Below are positions 16,294 through 23,480 of a DNA stretch of 38,937 nucleotides, in pieces. The notes below the pieces were generated by a model, which did no database searches, was not told the DNA's origin, and saw only the letters and a program-made list of their open reading frames with translations. The stretch is from Clostridiaceae bacterium (lineage in GTDB: Bacteria > Bacillota > Clostridia > Clostridiales > Clostridiaceae): assembly GCA_014380625.1 (NCBI GenBank), contig JACMJL010000153.1, positions 1 through 38,937 of the forward strand, written 5' to 3'. The position numbers and the translations under genes are program-made. Position 1 is the stretch's first letter. Every line of letters begins with the position of its first letter.

Positions 16294-16821
16294 ATGTATG
16301 ATAATACTCTGGAATTAGCTGAAAATAAGCTCTTACTTCTATATGTCTTCAATGAAATAAAGCTACCAGTATCAAATAATCAGTTAACCCAGATAATACT
16401 TGAAAATAATTTTATTAATTATTTCACTCTACAACAGTATATTTCTGAATTAGTTGCTTCTAGTTTTCTAGAATATATTGAAACAAATAAAAAACATAGG
16501 CTTGTAATTACAAATGAAGGTATTAGAGCTTTAAATCTCTTTATAAATAGAATTTCTAAAACAAAAAAAGCTACTATCGATAATTACTTAAAAGTGCAAA
16601 TAGATAATATAAAAAAAGAAATTACTATTACCTCTGATTATACTATTGAAAAAGAAAACAATTTCATTGTAAATCTAAAGGCAATGGAAAATGATTCAAT
16701 ATTAATTGATATTAAATTAAATGTTGTTTCTAACAAGCAGGCTAGAGCCCTATGCTCCAAGTGGCAGAATAATTCTTCCGATCTATATAGCAATATAATA
16801 CAACTTCTAACAAGAGATTAG
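16294..16821 (+). CDS. DUF4364 family protein, winged-helix-like
   Basis: 175-residue cytoplasmic protein. The N-terminus YDNTLELAENKLLLLYVFNEI is the recognisable start of DUF4364, found widely in Clostridia. The first 90 residues read like a winged helix-turn-helix (NNQLTQIILEN, FLEYIETNKKHRLVITNEGIRAL). The rest is mixed alpha/beta. An extended -10 (TGATATAAT, 16256-16264) and an AAGGAGG site precede the ATG. It ends in a 4-base overlap with the convergent propeller gene. A DNA-binding or regulatory role is inferred only. Confidence 0.85.
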   Translation: MYDNTLELAENKLLLLYVFNEIKLPVSNNQLTQIILENNFINYFTLQQYISELVASSFLEYIETNKKHRLVITNEGIRALNLFINRISKTKKATIDNYLKVQIDNIKKEITITSDYTIEKENNFIVNLKAMENDSILIDIKLNVVSNKQARALCSKWQNNSSDLYSNIIQLLTRD

Positions 16822-17696
16822 CCCAAGGCCATACCCGTAGGTTCTCCGCCTATATTTATGGCTTTTTTGTTTTCTGTTAATATGTTAACCTGCAACAATT
16901 GGTTATTATAATTATCTCCCACATATAAATACTCTCCTACTTTTTTAATTCCTCTTGGCATTCCTCCAACACTAATCTTTTTTAACTGCTTATAGTTATT
17001 AATGTTTACAATGCTAACAGTTCCCTCCCCGAAGTTTGAAATGTAACAATTCTCCTTATCACAATCCATATCTACCGGTGAGTATCCAATAGGAATTTTA
17101 TAGAGAACCTTATAGTTACTAGCTGATATTACACTTAAATTTCCTCGCTCATATCCTCCAAGATTACTTTCGCAAACATAAATATATTCACTATTCACAG
17201 AAAACACTGCCTTTGTGGGGTACGCGCCTATTCTAATGTGCCTAATATTTTCTCTATTTAAACAGTCGATTACGGTTATGGAATCACTTTGCATATTTGA
17301 CACCAACATTTTTTGATTTTTATAATCAAAGCTAATGCTATGAGGTAAATTTTCACAGGTTATTTGTTCAACTGTCCTTTTATTAATCAAATCAAAAACA
17401 ACAATACTATTACTTTCCCCACAAGTGATATATGCATTATTTTTAAACACGCTTATATCATTACAATGAGACCCAATATATTGATTTTCAATTTCCTTAT
17501 CGTTTTTTATAATTGAAATACTATTGCTAAAATTATTAGCAATCAATAACTCATCTTTAAACCTGCAAATGCCATGCGGCCCAATTCTGTCTATGTTATT
17601 AATCCCAAGTTTTATCCTTTTTGTCTCAACGAAGTCATCCAACGCTACCTTTGATATAGTATCAGCTGAAGAATTACAAATGTATAAGCAACTCAT
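16818..17696 (-). CDS. YVTN-type beta-propeller protein without a signal peptide
   Basis: 292 residues built from about seven repeats of 40-45 residues with the pattern (V/I)xVxNxxxxTVS(V/I)(I/V)xxxxxKxxxxIxxG. Examples are ENCYISNFGEGTVSIVNINNY and KMLVSNMQSDSITVIDCLN. The architecture is that of YncE/YVTN propellers. Unlike exported YncE it begins directly with the first strand (MSCLYICNSSADTISKV) and has no signal, so it should be cytoplasmic. The start has GGGGGGAG 5-6 bases upstream. The function is unknown; no catalytic motif is visible. It may bind a ligand or protein. Confidence 0.75.
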   Translation of the reverse strand: MSCLYICNSSADTISKVALDDFVETKRIKLGINNIDRIGPHGICRFKDELLIANNFSNSISIIKNDKEIENQYIGSHCNDISVFKNNAYITCGESNSIVVFDLINKRTVEQITCENLPHSISFDYKNQKMLVSNMQSDSITVIDCLNRENIRHIRIGAYPTKAVFSVNSEYIYVCESNLGGYERGNLSVISASNYKVLYKIPIGYSPVDMDCDKENCYISNFGEGTVSIVNINNYKQLKKISVGGMPRGIKKVGEYLYVGDNYNNQLLQVNILTENKKAINIGGEPTGMALG

Positions 17697-17791
17697 TTTC
17701 TCCCCCCCATATCACTTAAAAATTACAATATAGATTATAACTTGTATTCTATATATAATATGAGGTTTTATTAAAACTGCTAACATAACAT

Positions 17792-17820
17792 TTGACAGGA
17801 TTAATATTTTTATCTATATT
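17792..17820 (+). promoter_or_regulatory. sigma-A promoter of the TSCPD gene
   Basis: TTGACA (17792-17797), a 17-base spacer and TATATT (17815-17820) lie 35 bases before the ATG. A near-consensus promoter. Confidence 0.8.
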
Positions 17821-17855
17821 AAATATATAAACTTTTTACTTGAGGAGGATAAAAT

Positions 17856-18107
17856 ATGTACAACTATACAACAACTGGCGTATGTTCAAAAAAAATTAAC
17901 TTTGATATCGAGGATGGAAAAGTTTTAAAGGTAGCTTTCCTAGGTGGCTGTGATGGAAACCTACAAGCTATTTCTAATCTCATAGAGGGAATGGAAATTA
18001 ATGAAGCAATAAAAAGGCTTAAAGGAATTCCATGTGGAAATAAATCGACTTCTTGTCCAGATCAACTTGCAATGGCGCTTGAAGAACTAACACTTAAGAA
18101 CGCGTAA
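17856..18107 (+). CDS. TSCPD domain protein (TIGR03905 type)
   Basis: 83-residue protein named for its TSCPD motif, here STSCPDQLAMAL near residue 66. It also has VCSKKINFDIEDGKV, FLGGCDGNL and GIPCGNKS, so four Cys may bind metal. Free-standing TSCPD proteins resemble the C-terminal domain of class II (B12-dependent) ribonucleotide reductase, but their function is not established. AGGAGG lies 6 bases before the ATG. It has its own promoter and is followed by a 22-bp hairpin. Confidence 0.9.
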   Translation: MYNYTTTGVCSKKINFDIEDGKVLKVAFLGGCDGNLQAISNLIEGMEINEAIKRLKGIPCGNKSTSCPDQLAMALEELTLKNA

Positions 18108-18118
18108 CTAATGTATAT

Positions 18119-18170
18119 AACAGGGACTGTCTTTAAAATAAAATTAATTATTTTAAAGACAGTCCCTGTT
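18119..18170. terminator. 22-bp perfect hairpin, convergent terminator
   Basis: Perfect arms 18119-18140 and 18149-18170 with an 8-base loop. It belongs with the hairpins at 27558-27601 and 34242-34282, which share a CTxTCTxAAAATA core. It lies between convergent genes (TSCPD and folC). Confidence 0.8.
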
Positions 18171-18246
18171 ATTCTTAGAGGTGGAAGAAATGTCTTGGTG
18201 ATCTTACTATAGGTCAGTCTCAAAGACTTCTTAACCAATTTTTTAA

Positions 18247-19545
18247 TTAAGATAATTTCGCTTTAATTATCTTCCTCATATCTCCAATCATATGAAGAGA
18301 TCCAGAAAAGAGTATTATATCCCCAGAATTAGAGTAACTTAAAGCTTTTTCATAAGCTTGGCTATAATTTTCAATAGCGTCACAGTTCTCATTATACTTT
18401 AATATGACTTTCTTGAGTTCCACTGCAAGTGATCCTCTTTCGGAATGGGGTGTTACTGCAATTATTTTACTTGCTAAAGGAGCAATAACCTTTATCATAT
18501 CCTCTACCTGCTTGTCTGCAAGAATTCCAAGTACAAGTATTAAATTATCATACTTAAAATACTTTTCCACACTCTCTACTAGTTTATTAATTCCATCTAT
18601 ATTATGAGCTCCATCAATAACTATCAGCGGGGTTTTATTCATCACTTCAAGCCTACCAATCCACTTAACACTCTTTAAAGCAAAAAGTATATGGCTTTTT
18701 TCTATTTTTATTCCCAACTCCTTCAATAATTCTACTGCAGTTAATACAGTGGAACAATTTAGAAGCTGATGACTACCTAAAAGAGAAAGTTCTATATCAT
18801 ACTCATCTTTATAGGTTTTTACATGAATGACTTGAGTATATTTTTTTCCATTAACACTAAAAAATTCTATAGAATCTCTTCTAACTTTAATTAATGAACT
18901 GTTCTTTTCAAAACATGTATTTTCAATAATGCTTTCCACCTCAAATTCCTGTGGATATAATACTACAGGAACCTTATTTTTAATTATCCCTGCTTTTTCT
19001 ATTGTTATTTCTTTAATAGTCTCACCTAATACCTGCATATGATCATAACTGATAGAAGTAATAATACTTAGTATTGGATGTATAACATTTGTAGAATCTA
19101 ATCTGCCACCTAACCCCACCTCTATAACTGCAAAATCTACTTTTTCATTCCTAAAGTATAATAGTGCAGCACAAGTGATGATTTCAAATTCAGTAGGATG
19201 CTCATAGCCTAATTTAATGACTTCATCAACTGCTTTTTTAACTTCTGTTACTACAAAACTTAAAGAGTTCTCCTTTATATTTTCACTATTTATTTGAATT
19301 CTTTCCTCAAACACCTCTAAATAAGGAGAAGTGTACATGCCAACCTTATTACCAGCTTGGATTAAAATTGAGTTAAGCATCGCACTGATTGAGCCTTTCC
19401 CATTAGTTCCAGCTATATGAATGCATTTTAATTCTTTATGAGGGTTATCTAATAATTCTAATATTTTTTCTGTTCTTGAAAGCCCATAATTTCTACCGAA
19501 TTTCTCTGTATTTTTTATATAATTCATTGCTTCCTTATAATTCAT
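18247..19545 (-). CDS. folC: dihydrofolate synthase / folylpolyglutamate synthase (FolC)
   Basis: Mur-ligase-family enzyme adding glutamate to dihydropteroate and to folates in the cytoplasm. The P-loop is GTNGKGSISAM at residues 46-56. VEVGLGGRLDSTNVI is the Mg/ATP-binding omega region, the central ligase motif is SYDHMQVLGETIKEI with EKAGIIK, and VIDGAHN starts the C-terminal domain (near 330). 432 residues is typical. It follows plsC by 15 bases on minus, so the two are probably one transcript. The ribosome site is weak (GGGTGATTAA). Monofunctional FPGS cannot be excluded. Confidence 0.95.
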   Translation of the reverse strand: MNYKEAMNYIKNTEKFGRNYGLSRTEKILELLDNPHKELKCIHIAGTNGKGSISAMLNSILIQAGNKVGMYTSPYLEVFEERIQINSENIKENSLSFVVTEVKKAVDEVIKLGYEHPTEFEIITCAALLYFRNEKVDFAVIEVGLGGRLDSTNVIHPILSIITSISYDHMQVLGETIKEITIEKAGIIKNKVPVVLYPQEFEVESIIENTCFEKNSSLIKVRRDSIEFFSVNGKKYTQVIHVKTYKDEYDIELSLLGSHQLLNCSTVLTAVELLKELGIKIEKSHILFALKSVKWIGRLEVMNKTPLIVIDGAHNIDGINKLVESVEKYFKYDNLILVLGILADKQVEDMIKVIAPLASKIIAVTPHSERGSLAVELKKVILKYNENCDAIENYSQAYEKALSYSNSGDIILFSGSLHMIGDMRKIIKAKLS

Positions 19546-19560
19546 TTAATCACCCAATGT

Positions 19561-20283
19561 TTATTTATTTTTGCTAATTTCCTTTAATTCATCCTCAATA
19601 ATATTGTATATTTTATCAGTAAGATTTTGTTGCTCTTCTTTGGACAAATCCTTGGTATATATAGGCGGATGAATAACTAAATAATTTGTGTTTCCCGTTA
19701 CTTTATTACCAGTTTCTAAAACCCTATAGGTACCGTCGATAGTAATAGGAACTATTGGAACCCCAACCTTTGTTGCAAGCTTCATACTTCCTTTTTTAAA
19801 TTCTCCCATATCTGAACTTAAACTCCTAGTTCCTTCTGGAAATATTACCATGGTATAACCTGATTTTATATTATCTATTCCCGCATTTATGGAACTTACC
19901 ATTTGACGTGGGTTTTCTCTATCGATAAATATAGTTTTAGATTCCTTCATCCAAGAACCTACTAAAGGCACTCTTAATATCTCCTTTTTAGCAATAAATC
20001 CAAGTTTTCTATCTATTGAGGCAAATAAAAGAAACGCATCAAATATTCCTTGATGATTACCAACTAAAACACAAGGTTCATTAGGAAGATTCTCTAATCC
20101 TTTCACTACCACTTTAGTATTAGATCTTTTAATAACATACCTAGCAATTTGTCTTAGCTTTTCATACGCATAATCATCAGCCAATTCTGGAGACTTCTTT
20201 TTTAAAAAATATAGTTTAATTTTAAATCGCATTGTAAAAAGCATATATATTCCAAAATATACATACCATAAAAATTTTATCAC
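19561..20283 (-). CDS. plsC: 1-acyl-sn-glycerol-3-phosphate acyltransferase (PlsC)
   Basis: Membrane-associated enzyme making phosphatidic acid from lysophosphatidic acid. The acyltransferase box is NHQGIFDA (NHxxxxD), at about residue 71-76. FPEGTRS at about 147-153 is the phosphate-binding motif, and VPIVPITIDGTYR is block IV. The first 20 residues are hydrophobic (IKFLWYVYFGIYMLF). I start at the GTG at 20283 (240 residues) because AGGAG lies 7 bases upstream. The ATG seven codons earlier lies before this site. folC follows in the same direction. Confidence 0.92.
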   Translation of the reverse strand: MIKFLWYVYFGIYMLFTMRFKIKLYFLKKKSPELADDYAYEKLRQIARYVIKRSNTKVVVKGLENLPNEPCVLVGNHQGIFDAFLLFASIDRKLGFIAKKEILRVPLVGSWMKESKTIFIDRENPRQMVSSINAGIDNIKSGYTMVIFPEGTRSLSSDMGEFKKGSMKLATKVGVPIVPITIDGTYRVLETGNKVTGNTNYLVIHPPIYTKDLSKEEQQNLTDKIYNIIEDELKEISKNK

Positions 20284-20438
20284 GATATCACTCCTCAAGT
20301 ACATAATACAACAATTTTTGTTATTCTTAAAGTACTTTTAACACTATTTTTTTGAAGTTCCCTAAAATAAGTTTGGAGTGTCACCCTTTATTATCATTGA
20401 ATATATTAACATTGAAATAATTAATAATGGAGAATAAA

Positions 20439-21059
20439 ATGCACATTCTTTCAGCATTGGTATTTGCACTAGTAGTTAGTATTGACAACTTCACTGTTGG
20501 CATAGCCTATGGATCGAAAAAAATTAAAATCAAACCATCAAGCAATCTTCTAATTGGATTGTTTTCAAGCCTTGGAACTTTTTTATCCATGGTCTTAGGG
20601 TTAGGAATTATCCAAGTGATTTCAGCTAAAACCGCAAATTTAGTTGGTTGTGTAGTACTTTTAACCTTAGGAATTTATTTCTTAATTGACTTTTTTAAAA
20701 AGAAGTTGAAAATTCAGAGTTTTAAGTTAAGAATTAAACAAGATTTTTCAGTTTGCAAAGCCCTTTTGAATTATCCAGAAATTGCTGATGTAGATAAGTC
20801 GGGTAGTTTAGAATTAAGAGAGTCTATAATGCTTGCATTTGCACTTACATTAAATAACTTTGGTCTTGGAATAGGGGTTGGTATAACTGGGATTAACATA
20901 TTTCAAGCAACACTACTAACCTTTATAATAAGTATAGTTTCAATTTTAATCGGGTATACAGTTGGAGAAAAATTTTTATCAAAATTCCTTGGCGATTATG
21001 CAAGCTTATTTTCGGGTTGCCTCATAATTATTTTAAGTATTTATGAAATATTTAAATAA
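20439..21059 (+). CDS. ytaF: YtaF-like sporulation membrane protein
   Basis: Polytopic membrane protein of 206 residues, related to the MntP manganese exporter family but of the YtaF type. There are three hydrophobic segments on each side of a cytoplasmic loop. The first helix has SIDNFTVGIAYG, repeated in the second half as TLNNFGLGIGVG, showing internal duplication with Asp/Asn. The loop has an EF-hand-like DVDKSGSLELRE near residue 114. The start is the ATG at 20439, with GGAG 6 bases upstream. YtaF is linked to sporulation in Bacillus; the transported ion is not known. Confidence 0.88.
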   Translation: MHILSALVFALVVSIDNFTVGIAYGSKKIKIKPSSNLLIGLFSSLGTFLSMVLGLGIIQVISAKTANLVGCVVLLTLGIYFLIDFFKKKLKIQSFKLRIKQDFSVCKALLNYPEIADVDKSGSLELRESIMLAFALTLNNFGLGIGVGITGINIFQATLLTFIISIVSILIGYTVGEKFLSKFLGDYASLFSGCLIIILSIYEIFK

Positions 21060-21068
21060 GATAAAAAC

Positions 21069-21103
21069 ATGCAGTGCACAGGGAATCTCCTTAAGCACTG
21101 CAT
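21069..21103 (+). terminator. hairpin after ytaF
   Basis: ATGCAGTGC (21069-21077) pairs with GCACTGCAT (21095-21103). AGGGA and TCCTT can pair inside with a G-U. No clear T-run follows, so it may be a weak or bidirectional terminator between convergent genes. Confidence 0.55.
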
Positions 21104-21126
21104 ATCAATAATATTTATTATAATTA

Positions 21127-21327
21127 CTAATCTTTAATTGAGTAGATATAATTTTCCTTTATAGAATACTTGCACTCACCATCTATATTGTAAATGTAAT
21201 TTTCTTTTATAAAATATTCATTATTGCCGTCCTCCAACTTATAGATAAAGTTTTCTTTTATCCAATATATCGGTTTATTTTCTTTATTATATATATATTC
21301 ATCTTTAATAAACAATTTATTCAACAT
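21127..21327 (-). CDS. 66-residue four-repeat protein, beta-flower-like
   Basis: Short protein built almost wholly of repeats of about 16-17 residues. The core (F/Y)xIKENxIYxxxDG is seen as LFIKDEYIYNKENK, YWIKENFIYKLEDG, YFIKENYIYNIDG and YSIKENYIYSIKD. I chose the ATG at 21327 because AGGAG is 7 bases upstream; the ATG two codons earlier is too close. The pattern of Tyr-rich short strands with Gly turns recalls the 4-fold beta-flower family, a comparison made from memory. There is no signal peptide. An inverted repeat lies 50-90 bases upstream. The function is unknown. Confidence 0.7.
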   Translation of the reverse strand: MLNKLFIKDEYIYNKENKPIYWIKENFIYKLEDGNNEYFIKENYIYNIDGECKYSIKENYIYSIKD

Positions 21328-21375
21328 ATTCATTCTCCTTACTTAACATATTGGGCTTTCTATATCCACAATATT

Positions 21376-21416
21376 CAACATATAGTGTTTGTTAAATGCT
21401 ATTACACTATATATTG
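21376..21416. repeat. imperfect inverted repeat upstream of the repeat-protein gene
   Basis: CAACATATAGTG and CACTATATATTG are 12-base arms with one mismatch, separated by 17 bases. It lies in the 138-base gap between spoVAE and the 66-residue gene. It may be an operator or a weak terminator for spoVA. Confidence 0.45.
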
Positions 21417-21471
21417 TACAAAACCACAATAATATTGTAAAGACAATTATAAATAAATATTTGTTATATTT

Positions 21472-21825
21472 TCATCCCTTGGGTTTAAATATCAATGCTG
21501 CAATAAATCCAAAAATTATTGCCGAAGAAATACCTGCACTGGTTATTTCAAAAATACCCGTTAATACACCTATAAATCCATCTCTTTCGGCCTCCATGAG
21601 GGCACCATTAACTAAAGCATTTCCAAAACTACTTATAGGAATTGATGCTCCCGCACCTGCAAATTTTATTAGTGGTTGATATAATCCTAAGCCTCCTAGA
21701 ATTGAACCAAGTACTACTAGGGTACAAGTGGTATGAGCAGGTGTTAATTTTCCTACATCCATCATTATTTGTCCAGCAATACAAATTCCCCCTCCAACAA
21801 GAAATGCCCAAATAAACTTTTCCAT
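21472..21825 (-). CDS. spoVAE: stage V sporulation protein AE (SpoVAE)
   Basis: Membrane subunit of the SpoVA channel that moves Ca-dipicolinate into the forespore and out at germination. It has 117 residues with about four hydrophobic segments. The motif FAGAGASIPISSFGNALV is shared in form with SpoVAC (WAGAGTAIPITGFANSI), which supports the assignment. Spacing from spoVAD is 6 bases and it ends the operon. Its length equals the clostridial SpoVAE/SpoVAEB form. Confidence 0.95.
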   Translation of the reverse strand: MEKFIWAFLVGGGICIAGQIMMDVGKLTPAHTTCTLVVLGSILGGLGLYQPLIKFAGAGASIPISSFGNALVNGALMEAERDGFIGVLTGIFEITSAGISSAIIFGFIAALIFKPKG

Positions 21826-21831
21826 ACTAAG

Positions 21832-22842
21832 TCATATCCTTTCCATCTCTATGGATACTGCATGGGCAATACACGGAATGCTTTCTTTTTGTTGATATGA
21901 CATGGGTGACATCAACGCTCCTGTGGCTATAACTAATATTCTATTTAGTTCGCCTTTCCGCATAAGATTAAGAAAATGCCCATAGGTTACTGTTGCCGAG
22001 CACCCACATCCACTTCCTCCAGAGAAAACGGGTTGCCCTTTTTTATATATTAAAAGGCCACAATCTGTAAACTTTTCTAAAGGTATTTTTAATCCATCTT
22101 TTTTTAGCAAATCCATTGCAATTTCATGTCCAACTTTACCTAAATCCCCTGTTGCAATGATATCATAATAGGATGGGTCTCTATTTAAATCTCTAAAATG
22201 AGCTTCTATTGTAGCCACTGCTGCTGGTGCCATAGCTGCCCCCATATTAAAGGGGTCTGTAAGCCCCATATCAATTACCTTTCCAATAGTAGCACTTGTT
22301 ACTTTAGGTCCCTCTCCTTTATATCCTACCACTGCAGCTCCAGCACCTGTAACGGTCCATTGGGCAGTTGGCGGTTTCTGACCTCCATACTCAGTAGGGT
22401 ATCTAAATTGCTTTTCCGTAGCGGCGTTATGACTACTTGCAGAGGCAATTACATATCTTGCAGCTTCACAATCTACCATTAAGGCAGCCAAAGCCAAACC
22501 CTCCATAGAACTTGAACAAGCTCCAAAAATTCCAAAGTAAGGTATTTCTAAGGTACGGGCAGCAAAACTACTAGTTATAATTTGATTTAATAAATCACCA
22601 CTTAAAAAAAATTGAATATCTTCTTTCTTTACTCCTGATTTTTCAATTGCTCTTTCACAAGCATGTTCCAGAAAAATCTTTTCTGCCTTTTCGAAACTGT
22701 CCTGTCCTACCCAAATATCCTTATGAATTATATCAAAATCTTTAGCTAGCTCCCCTTTACCCTCAAATGGTCCTACAACTGAACTTGAAGCTATTATGGT
22801 TGGTTTTCGTTTAAAAATCCAGGATTGATGTCCAATTAACAT
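21832..22842 (-). CDS. spoVAD: stage V sporulation protein AD (SpoVAD)
   Basis: Soluble thiolase-fold protein that binds dipicolinic acid and associates with the SpoVA channel at the inner spore membrane. It has 336 residues with the thiolase-like FGACSSSMEGLALA at about residue 107, TGAGAAVVGY and GGSGCGCSATVTYGHFL. The ATG directly abuts the spoVAC stop and has AGGAGG 6 bases upstream. Binding of DPA is established for the Bacillus protein. The catalytic thiolase triad is not needed and was not checked here. Confidence 0.97.
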   Translation of the reverse strand: MLIGHQSWIFKRKPTIIASSSVVGPFEGKGELAKDFDIIHKDIWVGQDSFEKAEKIFLEHACERAIEKSGVKKEDIQFFLSGDLLNQIITSSFAARTLEIPYFGIFGACSSSMEGLALAALMVDCEAARYVIASASSHNAATEKQFRYPTEYGGQKPPTAQWTVTGAGAAVVGYKGEGPKVTSATIGKVIDMGLTDPFNMGAAMAPAAVATIEAHFRDLNRDPSYYDIIATGDLGKVGHEIAMDLLKKDGLKIPLEKFTDCGLLIYKKGQPVFSGGSGCGCSATVTYGHFLNLMRKGELNRILVIATGALMSPMSYQQKESIPCIAHAVSIEMERI

Positions 22843-23322
22843 TTAATATCCTCCTAGCCACTTTAAAGTAATTTTAATTACTGCAACCACAAAGGCTGAA
22901 AAGGCTCCAAAAACGATTACAGACCCTGCAAGTTTAAACATATTCCCTCCTACGCCAAGAACATAACCCTCACTTTTATGTTCTATAGCAGCAGAGGCTA
23001 TTGAATTAGCGAAACCAGTGATAGGGATAGCAGTTCCTGCACCAGCCCATTGGGCAATATGGTCATAAATACCAAACCCCGTTAGCAATACAGAAATTAT
23101 TATAAATACAGCAGAAGTAGGGTTTGATGCTGTTTTTTCAGTAAAATTAAAATACTTTATAAACACCCATTGCAAACCTTGAGCTAAGGCACAAATACTT
23201 CCCCCTACAAGAAAAGCTCTAATGCAATTTGAAATCACGGGTCTTTTAGGTTCTTTACCTTTTGCAATATCTTTATATTGTATTTGAATTGGAGTTAACT
23301 TTTTTGTTTTTTTATTTGCCAT
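22843..23322 (-). CDS. spoVAC: stage V sporulation protein AC (SpoVAC)
   Basis: Membrane subunit of the SpoVA dipicolinate channel; SpoVAC is a mechanosensitive channel in Bacillus. 159 residues, with a basic cytoplasmic N-terminus (NKKTKKLTPIQIQYKD) and about four hydrophobic segments, including the WAGAGTAIPITGFANS loop. It is the first gene of spoVACDE, which in Clostridium lacks spoVAA and spoVAB. It has an AAGG site 6 bases before the ATG. The upstream AT-rich DNA has a possible sigma-G -10 (CAATATA) without a well-spaced -35. Confidence 0.96.
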   Translation of the reverse strand: MANKKTKKLTPIQIQYKDIAKGKEPKRPVISNCIRAFLVGGSICALAQGLQWVFIKYFNFTEKTASNPTSAVFIIISVLLTGFGIYDHIAQWAGAGTAIPITGFANSIASAAIEHKSEGYVLGVGGNMFKLAGSVIVFGAFSAFVVAVIKITLKWLGGY

Positions 23323-23423
23323 CGTATACCTTCTATCTTATTATTCTTTTTCTTATTCTATATACTATATTGTTACAAATAATTCTACTTTCATTCATAA
23401 ATTTTTATTTAAATTTAGAAAAA

Positions 23424-23456
23424 CCCCTCAGCATTAAATATTTTAACGCTGAGGGG
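23424..23456 (-). terminator. valS terminator
   Basis: CCCCTCAGC (23424-23432) pairs with GCTGAGGGG (23448-23456); inner TTAAA/TTTAA extends it past one mismatch. On minus a T-run (GGGGTTTTT) follows, so it ends valS transcription. Confidence 0.88.
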
Positions 23457-23480
23457 CCTTAGGAATCTTCAAAATATTGT

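Noticed and set aside
20439-21059. MntP manganese exporter
   Set aside because: Topology is similar, but the central EF-hand-like loop and the sequence fit YtaF better.
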